Assembly: GCA_023392125.1 (NCBI GenBank) | Contig: JAEVZS010000017.1 | Location: 248,001-312,000, forward strand | DNA from: Bacteroidota bacterium | GTDB taxonomy: Bacteria; Bacteroidota; Bacteroidia; Cytophagales; Cytophagaceae | Reading direction: 5' to 3' | Length of the DNA stretch: 64,000 nt | Part shown: one piece after another, positions 16,601 to 25,484 of the stretch | Layout of the letters: each line of letters starts with the position of its first letter | How positions within the stretch are numbered: position 1 is the first letter of the stretch | Notes under the pieces: model-generated | Database searches by the model: none | What the model was told of the DNA's origin: nothing | Seen by the model: the letters and a program-made list of their open reading frames with translations, nothing else | Program-made: the position numbers and the translations under genes

Positions 16601-17545
16601 ATGAATGTTTTAGTTACGGGTGGAGCAGGATACATTGGCGCCGAATTGGTTTACAAGCTTTCTCTTCTGGAAGATGTTAAAAAGGTTATTGTTTATGATA
16701 ATCTGACAAGAGATAATTTTAATCTCTTTATCAGTAACAGAAACCGGATTCCCAATAATAAGGTAAAGTTCGAACTGGGAGATATTCTGGATTCCAGGAA
16801 AATACGGAAAGTATTGAAAGATGTAGACGTTGTCTATCATCTGGCAGCCAGAGTTGATACTCCGTTTTCCAATATAGATTCACATTCTTTTGAGCAGATA
16901 AACAACTGGGGAACCGCCGAGCTTCTTTATGCAGTCGAAGAAACAAAATCGGTAAAGAAGCTGGTATATGTAAGCAGCACTTCGGTATATGGGGCTGGCA
17001 AAAAGATAGTGGATGAAACAACTCTTCCGAATCCGAGGACCTTCTACAGTATTTCCAAAATGAGAGGAGAAGAGCATGTGAAGCGTCTTCTGGAAAGAGG
17101 CAATATTCAGGCTTCCATTGTACGGTGCGGTAATGTATACGGATATACTCCGACTATCCGGTTCGATTCGGTAATTAACAAATTTCTTTTTGATGCAAAC
17201 TTTAACAACCGGATTTCGATTCATGGTAGCGGAAAACAGGCAAGATCATTTATCCATATCAATAAGGTCGTGGATGCGCTGGTTGCGTTCCTGATCAAAG
17301 ATATTCCGCCTGCTATTTACAACCTGGTGGATAAAACAATTGAAATTCTTGATATTGTCGATGTAATGAAGGAAATATTTCCGGATCTTGAGTTTATTTT
17401 TATCAATCAGCATCTTGTGCTCAGAGAGCTGAAGGTTAAAGCGGACGAAAGGCTTGCTCAATATTATCAGTTACCTGAAAGTGATTTCAAGCAAGAGTTG
17501 ATGGAATTTAAAGACTGTTTTGCGTTTAACTCGCTGATTGAATAG
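16601..17545 (+). CDS. NAD-dependent epimerase/dehydratase
   Basis: A 314-residue extended SDR protein. The N-terminal NAD(P) loop is LVTGGAGYIGAELVYKL (about 4-20), the acid at the end of strand 2 is YDNLTRDN, and the YxxxK pair is Tyr148/Lys152 in FYSISKMRGEE. VSSTSVYGAG (about 125-134) supplies the active-site Ser/Thr. It likely acts on a nucleotide sugar (UDP-glucose 4-epimerase-like), but the substrate cannot be told. It starts three bases after cysH and so probably shares its transcript, though no functional link is obvious. A strong terminator follows. Confidence 0.9.
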   Translation: MNVLVTGGAGYIGAELVYKLSLLEDVKKVIVYDNLTRDNFNLFISNRNRIPNNKVKFELGDILDSRKIRKVLKDVDVVYHLAARVDTPFSNIDSHSFEQINNWGTAELLYAVEETKSVKKLVYVSSTSVYGAGKKIVDETTLPNPRTFYSISKMRGEEHVKRLLERGNIQASIVRCGNVYGYTPTIRFDSVINKFLFDANFNNRISIHGSGKQARSFIHINKVVDALVAFLIKDIPPAIYNLVDKTIEILDIVDVMKEIFPDLEFIFINQHLVLRELKVKADERLAQYYQLPESDFKQELMEFKDCFAFNSLIE

Positions 17546-17576
17546 TTAAATACCTCTGTTTTAATTGATATAGTTA

Positions 17577-17645
17577 AATCAGTATCAGGTTATTGTCTCA
17601 TAAGAATTTCTTACTGGTGCAGGTAATCTGATGCTGATTTTTTAT
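17577..17645 (+). terminator. Long-stem terminator after the epimerase gene
   Basis: The 16-base arm at 17577-17592 pairs with 17624-17639, with two G-U pairs and no mismatch, followed by a TTTTTTATTT tract. It ends the cysH-epimerase transcript. Confidence 0.82.
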
Positions 17646-17741
17646 TTACTACAGGCTTATTTGTGCCGCCAGCGTTGTTGTTTAAAACTGTTTTCGGATT
17701 ATATCGTTGATAGTTGATATGAAATAAAAGAATATCTTCAT

Positions 17742-19385
17742 TTGGAATCTATCGAATATATCAGCCTCACACCTCCTTCAGATCAGATATTCCAAAATAT
17801 TGACAGATCATGGAACAGAGAAGTTATTTATTTTCTTCTGGTAGACCGGTTTTCTGACGGAAAAGAACGGACAATTGCCCATGGCGGGAAGATGCATGGA
17901 TTCCAGCCGGAACAGCTTGAGCTGGTTTGTGGCGGAAAACTTGAAGGAATCCGAAAGAATCTGATGTATCTGAAACAGCTGGGGATAACAGCTTTATGGC
18001 TATCGCCGATATTCGGGAATAATCCGGAAAGTTATCATGGATATGCAATTCAGGATTTTCTGAACGTTGATCCGCGTTTTGGTACGCTTGATGAACTGAA
18101 GCAACTGATAAGAGAGGCGCATGAGCTGGATCTGAAAGTCATACTGGATATTGTGATTAATCATACCGGTAATAACTGGCATTATTCAGAGCATAAGCAC
18201 CCTGTTTATTATCGGGGGCGCCGGTATGATTTTGGTGGATGGCGTTTTCCTGACAAGCCTGTTCCCCTTGAGTTGAGAGATGAAAAGTGTTACAGAAAAC
18301 AGGGACAGATAAGTAACTGGGATAAATTTCCGGAGACATGTGAAGGCGATTTTTTTTCATTAAAAAAGCTTTTGCTCGATGAATCAGCAGAAGGACTCAG
18401 CGTACAGGATGTATTGCTTAAAATATATTCGTACTGGATTAAGGAAACGGATTGCGATGGCTTTCGGATTGATACGGTAAAACATGCCGGTATGCTCCCT
18501 GTTAGCCGTTTTTGTAAAGGAATAAGAGCCTATTGTGCATCTATTGGCAAAAAGAATTTTATACTGTTTGGAGAATTGACGGGCGGTGATGCATTACTGA
18601 AATCTTCTCTTGAAGGGACAAAGGATACTGGCGGGCAGTTTTTTAAAGGCCCGGATTCACTGCTTGATTTTCCCTTGCATTTCGTCCTTCCTGAAGTCAT
18701 AAAAGGGCACGTACCAGTCAAATTGCTTAAAAAGCGCTTTAAATCAAGAGAAAAGTACGGACTGGGAATGGGCGGGAACGAGTTGGTAACTTTTCTTGAT
18801 AATCATGATCAGATCGGTACGTTGGTAAAGAAACGCATCGGGGCAGACAGTTCGGAACAGGAAGTTGTGGCTTCATTGGCTATCTTGTTGTTTTTACCTG
18901 GTATTCCGTGTATTTATTATGGTACGGAGCAGCATTTGAAAGGAAGGGGAAGAGCTGATAGCTGTATCCGGGAGCCCATGTTTTCATCCGATGGCAGATT
19001 TTCTTTTATGGACACCAGACACTGGATTTATCAGCAATTTGCCCGTTTATGCGCTATCCGGAATGAGGTCAGGATTTTCGATCTGCCAAAGCTGATCTTT
19101 AACCGGCAGTTTCTATCTGCTGATTGTGATATAAAAATACCAGGTAGGGAAAAGATAATTGTATTTACAAGGAAATCCGAAGATGAACAAGTGATTTTCG
19201 TGTATAACCAGCAAAACATTCAGAAGACTGCATACGTAGAAATACCAAGACCATTGACACAAATCAATTACATTTACTCGTTAGGAAATCCCCGTACCGA
19301 AATGGTCAATTCTGTGCCAGGATCAAATAAGTTTGATCTGATTAAGGCCGTATTAGCACCCGGTGAGTTGGTAATTATAAAATAA
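17742..19385 (+). CDS. Alpha-amylase family (GH13) glycosidase
   Basis: A 547-residue (beta/alpha)8 glycosidase with the four GH13 regions: DIVINH (136-141), FRID-TVKH (nucleophile Asp244), FGELTGG (acid/base Glu278) and FLDNHD (Asp356). There is no signal peptide, so it should act on maltodextrin-type sugars in the cytoplasm; the exact linkage specificity is unknown. No in-frame ATG lies near the N-terminus: the frame opens at 17718 and the TTG at 17742 is the best start, giving about 25 residues before the VIYFLLVDRF strand. A sugar permease of the FHS type follows by 32 bases, which suggests an uptake-plus-hydrolysis pair. Confidence 0.9.
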   Translation: MESIEYISLTPPSDQIFQNIDRSWNREVIYFLLVDRFSDGKERTIAHGGKMHGFQPEQLELVCGGKLEGIRKNLMYLKQLGITALWLSPIFGNNPESYHGYAIQDFLNVDPRFGTLDELKQLIREAHELDLKVILDIVINHTGNNWHYSEHKHPVYYRGRRYDFGGWRFPDKPVPLELRDEKCYRKQGQISNWDKFPETCEGDFFSLKKLLLDESAEGLSVQDVLLKIYSYWIKETDCDGFRIDTVKHAGMLPVSRFCKGIRAYCASIGKKNFILFGELTGGDALLKSSLEGTKDTGGQFFKGPDSLLDFPLHFVLPEVIKGHVPVKLLKKRFKSREKYGLGMGGNELVTFLDNHDQIGTLVKKRIGADSSEQEVVASLAILLFLPGIPCIYYGTEQHLKGRGRADSCIREPMFSSDGRFSFMDTRHWIYQQFARLCAIRNEVRIFDLPKLIFNRQFLSADCDIKIPGREKIIVFTRKSEDEQVIFVYNQQNIQKTAYVEIPRPLTQINYIYSLGNPRTEMVNSVPGSNKFDLIKAVLAPGELVIIK

Positions 19386-19417
19386 GCAGTTAACTTTATC
19401 ATCCTATTCTGGATCCG

Positions 19418-20710
19418 ATGAGAAATAAAGACAATAGTCAGAGTCATTCCGATCTTTCGGAAGCAAAGAGCTTGAGAATATTCACTTTTAGTGTGATGTT
19501 TTTCATGTGGGGACTGATTACTGTCCTGAATTCCATATTGTCAGATCATCTGGTATTCATCTTTAATGTTGATTATTCATTGTCAACACTGATGAATCTT
19601 ACTTTCTTCGGGGCGTATCTGATTGTATCAATACCGGCTGGAACACTGCTTAATAAGGTTGGTTATAAAAAAGGAATTCTGATTGGCTGGATCGCAGCTA
19701 CAGTGGGATGCTTTATCTTTAATGCAGCTGTATTAAGCCGGTCTTATTATGTTTTCCTTTTTGCGTTATTTATTCTGGCCAGCGGCATTACCATTTTACA
19801 GGTAAGCGCCAATCTATATGTCATACTCTATGGACGGGATGATAATAGCGCCAGCCGCTTAAACTTCGTTCAGGCTTTTAACTCGCTTGGCACACTGGTT
19901 GCACCTTTTCTTGCTTCGTATCTGCTTACTTCCATTATCAGATTGCCTAAAGAGATTCTGACAGGTATGGATACGCAGACGAGAATGGAAACAATGGCAG
20001 CCTATGTGCATCTTCCTTATCTGCTTTTGGGTACTTTGATGGCTTTTCTTGCAATATTCCTTTATAAAACCAATATAAGTCATATTGACACGGAAAGTAT
20101 AAAGCCGCTCAACAAAATCACTTCCCTGAGAAGACGACATGTAATGCACTTCCCGCAATTGCGCCTGGGAGCTTTTGCGATCTTTGCTTATGTAGGAGCG
20201 GAAGTTGCGCTTGCTACTTATCTGGGTGATTTTGCGAATGAGCTCAATGTGAAAATATATTGGGGACTTGCTATGATCGGACGCTTTATCGGCGCATTGG
20301 CGTTAATAAAGTTTAGTCCGCATAAAGCAGTTGGCTTTTCTGCTATTTCAGCAATGTGTCTGGTTATACTGTCTGTCTTCACCGAAGGTAATATTTCTAT
20401 CTGGACAATTACAATTATCGGGCTATTTAACTCTATTTTATTCCCTACCATCTTTGCACTTGGAGTTCACGGACTTGGAAAATTTTCAGAAGAGGGTTCC
20501 GCTATTCTGATCATGTTTATTGTTGGGGGAGCGGTTTTACCTTTTATGGTAAAGAATTTCTCTTACGTAGATTATCACGTGGCTTTCATTATTCCGATTA
20601 TCTGCTATTTTTATATTGCGTTATATGGGTTAAAGCTTTCCAGGTATGAAAAAGAGGAGATTGTAGAGAATGAAAATAAAGAAATAGAGCCGGTGGAGAC
20701 GAAAGCCTGA
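19418..20710 (+). CDS. FHS-type sugar MFS permease
   Basis: A 430-residue, twelve-helix MFS protein resembling the fucose/glucose permease family (FucP, GluP): SVMFFMWGLITVLNSILSDHL-like first helix, ASGITILQVSANLYV (about 126-140), NFVQAFNSLGTLVAPFLAS (about 149-167) and FAIFAYVGAEVALATYLGDF (about 253-272), where the acidic GAE motif is typical. It would import a hexose with protons. It is cotranscribed with the GH13 enzyme and closed by a strong terminator. The sugar is not determined by the sequence. Confidence 0.9.
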   Translation: MRNKDNSQSHSDLSEAKSLRIFTFSVMFFMWGLITVLNSILSDHLVFIFNVDYSLSTLMNLTFFGAYLIVSIPAGTLLNKVGYKKGILIGWIAATVGCFIFNAAVLSRSYYVFLFALFILASGITILQVSANLYVILYGRDDNSASRLNFVQAFNSLGTLVAPFLASYLLTSIIRLPKEILTGMDTQTRMETMAAYVHLPYLLLGTLMAFLAIFLYKTNISHIDTESIKPLNKITSLRRRHVMHFPQLRLGAFAIFAYVGAEVALATYLGDFANELNVKIYWGLAMIGRFIGALALIKFSPHKAVGFSAISAMCLVILSVFTEGNISIWTITIIGLFNSILFPTIFALGVHGLGKFSEEGSAILIMFIVGGAVLPFMVKNFSYVDYHVAFIIPIICYFYIALYGLKLSRYEKEEIVENENKEIEPVETKA

Positions 20711-20745
20711 ATTAAGAGAAGAAAATAGTATTGCTAATATATTAT

Positions 20746-20775
20746 AAAAAAAAGCCCGTTTTCGGGCTTTTTTTT
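20746..20775. terminator. Bidirectional terminator
   Basis: An A8 run, GCCCG (20754-20758), a TTTT loop, CGGGC (20763-20767) and a T8 run form a symmetrical hairpin that can end both the permease transcript and the converging suf operon. Confidence 0.92.
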
Positions 20776-20797
20776 ATAATAATATGCGGAGAGAATA

Positions 20798-21214
20798 TTA
20801 GTTGTATTCTTCAAATACATTGATCAGATGTTCACCAATCATTGTTGCGTTTCTACCTTCAATATGATGTCTTTCGATAAAATGTACAAGTTCACCGTCT
20901 TTAAAAAAGGCGATTGAGGGAGAGGACGGTGGATACGGAAGTGTATACTCTCGTGCTTTAGCGACAGCCTCTTTGTCGACTCCGGCAAATACTGTGGCCA
21001 GATTGTCAGGTTTACGGACACTCTTCTCTATTGCGTATTTTACTCCGGGTCTGGCAGCTCCGGCTGCACAGCCACATACCGAGTTTATCACGAGAAGGGT
21101 AGTACCCTTTGCATTATCAAGATAATCTGAAACTTCCTGAGCCGTTTTTAGCTCACGGAATCCCGCGTCAGTAAGATCTGCGCGCATTGGGGCAACTAAT
21201 TGTTCAGGATACAT
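20798..21214 (-). CDS. Bacilliredoxin, BrxA/BrxB family
   Basis: A 138-residue thioredoxin-fold protein with the family's CGC motif: Cys47-Gly-Cys49 in INSVCGCAAGAARPG. The N-terminus MYPEQLVAPMR-D-L-T-x-x-GF and IERHHIEGR near the C-terminus are characteristic. In Firmicutes, BrxA/B remove bacillithiol from protein thiols; many Bacteroidota also make bacillithiol, so the same role is plausible. It lies 68 bases downstream of the DUF59 gene at the end of the suf operon. Confidence 0.93.
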   Translation of the reverse strand: MYPEQLVAPMRADLTDAGFRELKTAQEVSDYLDNAKGTTLLVINSVCGCAAGAARPGVKYAIEKSVRKPDNLATVFAGVDKEAVAKAREYTLPYPPSSPSIAFFKDGELVHFIERHHIEGRNATMIGEHLINVFEEYN

Positions 21215-21282
21215 AGTATCGTATTTTATAGTGTTTAGATCTGGTTAATTAAATTAATTACTTTAAAGTATTATGCGTGTGC

Positions 21283-21627
21283 TTATAAAAAGCCGAGTTC
21301 CAGTTTGGCTGCTTCTGACATCATATCCTGATGGTACGGAGGGTCAAATGTTAATTCGACCGCTACTTCATTCACACGAGCTAACGCTTTTACTTTGCTC
21401 TCCACTTCGCTTGGAATTTCCTGAGCGCTCGGACAGGAGGGCGAGGTAAGCGTCATCTGGATGTATACATTGTTTACCGGGTATATATTGACTTCGTAAA
21501 TAAGGCCAAGATCAAATATGTTTACCGGTATTTCAGGGTCGTATACGGTTTTTATAGCTTCCAGAACCTGCTCTCTGAGTTCTTCAGCACTTAATTCTGT
21601 ATTTTCCTGAGTTGTATTATTATCCAT
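21283..21627 (-). CDS. DUF59/MIP18-type Fe-S maturation protein (SufT-like)
   Basis: A 114-residue single-domain DUF59 protein: LREQVLEAIKTVYDPEIPVNIFDLGLIYEV (split by the DPE-P-NI-DLGL box at about 32-45) and TLTSPSCPSAQEIP with Cys71, the conserved Cys of the family. Such proteins assist maturation of Fe-S proteins. Its place directly after sufE, 11 bases away, and before a bacilliredoxin gene supports that. The term SufT is used loosely; the longer SufT form is not present. Confidence 0.92.
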   Translation of the reverse strand: MDNNTTQENTELSAEELREQVLEAIKTVYDPEIPVNIFDLGLIYEVNIYPVNNVYIQMTLTSPSCPSAQEIPSEVESKVKALARVNEVAVELTFDPPYHQDMMSEAAKLELGFL

Positions 21628-21638
21628 GGGATCAGTCT

Positions 21639-22073
21639 TTAGTTACTTTTAGCCTTGTAGGCAAGTGCATGCAACTTGATTTGCTTAGCCATTGAAGCCA
21701 GACCATTTGATCTGGTAGGAGAAAGATGCTTCATCATGCCTATTTTTTCCAGAAAGAATAAATCAGCGCTAAGAATTTCATCAGGAGTATGTCCTGAAAA
21801 AACCCGTATAAGGAGACTTACCAGGCCTTTTACAATGATCGCATCGCTGTCAGCATAGTAAAAGACTTTCCCGTCTTTATATTCGGAGACCATCCACACC
21901 TGCGACTGGCACCCTTTTATGATATTCTCCGGTGTTTTATCTTCGTCTGCAACAGGGGAGAGTTTTTTGCCAAGCTCAATTATATAGCTGTATTTCTCAT
22001 CCCATTCATCAAAGAACTCAAATTCATTTATTATATCTTCCTGAACAGATGCTATCGAGGCTTCTTTATCCAT
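21639..22073 (-). CDS. sufE: Cysteine desulfuration protein SufE
   Basis: A 144-residue SufE. The acceptor Cys54 lies in ENIIKGCQSQVWM, the most conserved segment, and GLVSLLIRVFSGHTPDEIL and LSPTRSNGL follow as expected. SufE takes the persulfide from SufS and passes it to SufBCD. Its start is two bases after the sufS stop, so the pair is likely translationally coupled. Confidence 0.96.
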   Translation of the reverse strand: MDKEASIASVQEDIINEFEFFDEWDEKYSYIIELGKKLSPVADEDKTPENIIKGCQSQVWMVSEYKDGKVFYYADSDAIIVKGLVSLLIRVFSGHTPDEILSADLFFLEKIGMMKHLSPTRSNGLASMAKQIKLHALAYKAKSN

Positions 22074-22075
22074 TT

Positions 22076-23317
22076 CTATTTTAACATTTTTACGGCACGT
22101 TTAATTCCTGCAGCGAGTCGTTCGACCTCTTCATGTGTATTGTATACTGCAAATGAAGCACGCGATGTGCCGGCTATACAGAACCGGTTCATTAAAGGCT
22201 GGGTACAGTGGTGTCCTGTCCGTACTGCAATGCCTTCCTGATCCAGCAGGATACCCAAGTCCTGGTGATGAATCCCCTCAATAACAAAGGAAAGCACACT
22301 CACTTTTTCCTTGGCAGTGCCAATGAGCTTTAGCCCTTCTATATCTTTTACGAGGTCTGCTGCGTACTGATAAAGAGATTGTTCGTGTTCTCTGATTGTT
22401 GCTTTTCCGAGTCTATTGATAAAGTCGATCGCAGTCTTTAAAGCAATAGTATCTGCAATATTGGGAGTTCCCGCTTCAAACTTATAAGGTAACTCGTTGA
22501 AGGTACATCCTTCATAGGTCACTTCACTAATCATTTCCCCACCGCCCTGATAAGGAGGCATGGATTCAAGCAGACTTTTTTTCCCGTAGAGAACTCCTAT
22601 TCCTGTTGGGCCATACATTTTGTGTCCGGAAAAAGCATAGAAATCCACGTCCAGTTCCTGCACATCCACATCAAGATGGGAGATAGCCTGGGCACCATCA
22701 GCCAGAATAATGGCACCTGCTTTTTTTGCAAGCAATATGATCTGCTTAAGAGGGTTGATGGTTCCCAATGTATTGCTGACGTGATTGACAGCAACCAGCT
22801 TTACATTATCCTGTAGTAGTTTCGGCAGACATTCCATGTCCAGTTCTCCTGCATCATTGAGCGGGATGTAACGAACCACGGCGCCTTTTTCCTGTGCCAG
22901 CATTTGCCATGGTACCATATTGGAATGGTGTTCCATTCCGGAAAGAAGGATGACATCGCCTGCCTGTATATTTTGTCTGCCCCAGGTTGATGCTACCAGG
23001 TTTATACTCTCGGTAGTACCTTTGGTAAAGATTATTTCCTCATTATGGGCAGCATTAATAAACGAAGCTACGGATTTTCTGGATTCTTCAAAAGCTGTGG
23101 TAGCAGCTTCACTTAAGGTATGTATTCCCCTGTGTATATTCGCATTGATGCTTGTGTAATATTTTACGAGAGCATCAATAACTACTTTAGGTTTCTGGGT
23201 GCTTGCTGCATTATCCAGATAGACCAGTGGTTTACCATTGACTTCCTGATGAAGAATTGGGAATTCTTCACGTAGTTTTTGGATGTCGATATGTTTGGAA
23301 GTTGTTTGTAAACTCAT
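22076..23317 (-). CDS. sufS: Cysteine desulfurase SufS
   Basis: A 413-residue group II cysteine desulfurase (PLP enzyme, aminotransferase class V). The PLP lysine is in FSGHKMYGPTGIGVLYG (about 228-244), the PLP phosphate/ring region is LVAVNHVSNTLGTINP and ILADGAQAISHLDVDV, and the catalytic Cys is in TGHHCTQPLM (about 367-376). YLDNAASTQKP near the N-terminus is typical. It liberates sulfur from cysteine for Fe-S cluster assembly and works with SufE, encoded next. Confidence 0.97.
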   Translation of the reverse strand: MSLQTTSKHIDIQKLREEFPILHQEVNGKPLVYLDNAASTQKPKVVIDALVKYYTSINANIHRGIHTLSEAATTAFEESRKSVASFINAAHNEEIIFTKGTTESINLVASTWGRQNIQAGDVILLSGMEHHSNMVPWQMLAQEKGAVVRYIPLNDAGELDMECLPKLLQDNVKLVAVNHVSNTLGTINPLKQIILLAKKAGAIILADGAQAISHLDVDVQELDVDFYAFSGHKMYGPTGIGVLYGKKSLLESMPPYQGGGEMISEVTYEGCTFNELPYKFEAGTPNIADTIALKTAIDFINRLGKATIREHEQSLYQYAADLVKDIEGLKLIGTAKEKVSVLSFVIEGIHHQDLGILLDQEGIAVRTGHHCTQPLMNRFCIAGTSRASFAVYNTHEEVERLAAGIKRAVKMLK

Positions 23318-23333
23318 TATAACGAATGCTTTA

Positions 23334-24641
23334 TTAAGAAAGCCGCTGTTCGATAGCTTTGCTTAAATACTCTTTCAGAGCGTCAATTTTAATATGATCA
23401 ATGATGTCCTGGGCAAATGCTATTAACAGCAGAGCCCGGGCGCTGTCTTCTCCGATACCTCTTGAACGGAGATAAAACAATGGTTCTTCTTCCAGCTGAC
23501 CTATAGTAGCTCCGTGCGAACACTTTACATCATCAGCAAATATTTCGAGCTGAGGTTTTGTATTCATTGTTGCATCTTTGGTCAAAAGTATATTTTTGTT
23601 TGACTGGAAGGCATTTGTTTTTTGTGCATCCTGCTTTACAAAGATTTTCCCGTTAAATACTCCTGTAGAGAAACCATCCAGGATGCCTTTGTATAGCTCA
23701 TTACTTTCACAGTTTGGCACGGCATGGTCTACCATGGTATGATTATCCACAACCTGGCGGTCACCGGTAAAATACAATCCATAGAAATGCGCTTCGCTGT
23801 ATTCTGCTTTCAGGATCACATTCAGATTGTTTCTGACCATAGCTCCACTTAGGGTAATGGTAGCCGAATTAAAAGTGCTTTTTCCCTCAAGTGTCACAAT
23901 CGTATTGCCGACATGAACAGATGAAGCGCTATCATTTTGTAATTTATAATAATCGACAATTGCATCTGTATGCAAAATGATTTCAGTTACAGCATTGGTG
24001 AAGCTTATGTTTGTTCCGGAAGTATGGAATGTCTCCAGAAGGCTTACCTGTGCATTGGTTTCAGCAAGAAGCATTACTCTTGGCTGAACAAAGACATCGG
24101 CCTGATTCGCATCTGCAATGAAATGAATCAGTACAGGGTGTTCTACAACTTTATTTTTGGGAACCTGAATAAGGATACCATTCTGTACCGATGCTGTATT
24201 TAATTCGGCAAACGGGTCATTGGCGGAATAGACTTCCTGCCCAAAATACTTTTCAACTATATTCTGATCCGCATCCTGTAATGTTGAAACGGTCAATTCA
24301 TTTCCGGAAGAAACAATGGTTGAATGTTCAGGTGCATAGATACCGTTAATAAAGACCAGCCGGTTTGCTTTGAGATCTTCAAACAGAAATGACTTAGTGT
24401 CTTCGGCAGCGTTAGCTGAAGAGACCGGAAACGTGTATTCCGTTTTAAGTACTTTGTTTAGATTAAAGTACTTGTACTCCTCATGTTTGTTGGTTGGAAA
24501 ACCTGAGCGCTGAAAGCTTTCAAGCGCTTGTGCTTTTCTGTTCTCTACTTTGTTTGAAAAGAGCTGCTTTGTTACTGACGCATTTTGTTGTAATTGGGCC
24601 AGTATTGCCTCTTTTAAATCAACTGTTTTAGCCAAATCCAT
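23334..24641 (-). CDS. sufD: Fe-S cluster assembly protein SufD
   Basis: A 435-residue SufD, a beta-helix scaffold that pairs with SufB and SufC. Its C-terminal half is diagnostic: NHTMVDHAVPNCESNELYKGIL, then FNGKIFVKQDAQKTNAFQSNKNILL and the SHGATIGQLEEEPLFYLRSRGI segment (the parts lie at about 305-400). The N-terminal part (about 40-60, FPTNKHEEYKYFNL) fits as well. It lacks its own catalytic residues. It is separated from sufC by only two bases and from sufS by 16. Confidence 0.96.
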   Translation of the reverse strand: MDLAKTVDLKEAILAQLQQNASVTKQLFSNKVENRKAQALESFQRSGFPTNKHEEYKYFNLNKVLKTEYTFPVSSANAAEDTKSFLFEDLKANRLVFINGIYAPEHSTIVSSGNELTVSTLQDADQNIVEKYFGQEVYSANDPFAELNTASVQNGILIQVPKNKVVEHPVLIHFIADANQADVFVQPRVMLLAETNAQVSLLETFHTSGTNISFTNAVTEIILHTDAIVDYYKLQNDSASSVHVGNTIVTLEGKSTFNSATITLSGAMVRNNLNVILKAEYSEAHFYGLYFTGDRQVVDNHTMVDHAVPNCESNELYKGILDGFSTGVFNGKIFVKQDAQKTNAFQSNKNILLTKDATMNTKPQLEIFADDVKCSHGATIGQLEEEPLFYLRSRGIGEDSARALLLIAFAQDIIDHIKIDALKEYLSKAIEQRLS

Positions 24642-24643
24642 AA

Positions 24644-25408
24644 TTACGCCTCTGTACTTTCGTTTACTTCGCTTTTAATCCAGTCATACCCTTTTTCTTC
24701 CAGTTCAAGAGCGAGTTCTTTACTGCCGGATTTTACAATTCTGCCTTTGTAAAGAACATGTACAAAATCCGGAATGATGTAATCAAGTAAGCGTTGATAG
24801 TGAGTAACAACAATAACTGCATTGTCTTTGGTCTTTAGCTTGTTTACGCCGTTTGCGACAATTCTGAGGGCATCTATGTCAAGACCGGAGTCGGTTTCAT
24901 CGAGAATAGCAAGCTTTGGCTCAAGCATGGCCATTTGAAATATCTCATTACGTTTTTTCTCTCCACCGGAGAATCCTTCATTGAGGGAGCGTTTTAGCAG
25001 CGACTGATCAATTTCGACCAGTTTCATCTTTTCTTTCATTATATTGAGGAAAGACACCGCGTCAAGAGGCTCTAGTCCTTTGTATTGCCTGACCTGATTG
25101 ACCGCTGCTTTTAGAAAATTGGTTGTAGTGACTCCCGGAATTTCAACAGGATATTGAAATGCCAGAAATACTCCTTCGCGTGCACGGTCTTCCGGAGACA
25201 ATTCAAGAAGCTCTTTTCCATCAAACAGCACAGATCCACCAGTTACTTCATATTGCTCACGTCCTGCCAGTACTGAGGCTAAAGTGGATTTACCGGAACC
25301 ATTTGGTCCCATAATAGCATGCACTTCGCCTGGTTTTATCTCCAGATTAATGCCTTTTAATATATCTTTTCCTTCTACTTTTGCTTTTAAATCTTTGATC
25401 GATAGCAT
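24644..25408 (-). CDS. sufC: Fe-S cluster assembly ATPase SufC
   Basis: A 254-residue ABC-type ATPase from the ATG at 25408 (MLSIKDLKAKVEG); a start 24 bases upstream would add eight non-conserved residues. It has Walker A GPNGSGKST (about 34-42), the ABC signature GFSGGEKKRNE, and Walker B LAILDETDSGLDID. The ATPase drives conformational change in SufBCD during cluster assembly. It sits between sufB and sufD in the usual order. Confidence 0.97.
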   Translation of the reverse strand: MLSIKDLKAKVEGKDILKGINLEIKPGEVHAIMGPNGSGKSTLASVLAGREQYEVTGGSVLFDGKELLELSPEDRAREGVFLAFQYPVEIPGVTTTNFLKAAVNQVRQYKGLEPLDAVSFLNIMKEKMKLVEIDQSLLKRSLNEGFSGGEKKRNEIFQMAMLEPKLAILDETDSGLDIDALRIVANGVNKLKTKDNAVIVVTHYQRLLDYIIPDFVHVLYKGRIVKSGSKELALELEEKGYDWIKSEVNESTEA

Positions 25409-25484
25409 ATCCAGTTCTCGTTCTTGCCTCAAAAAGGCGATTTTCAGTTTGTATTATTCTTATAGTAAATCCGGGGAGTGTTGT

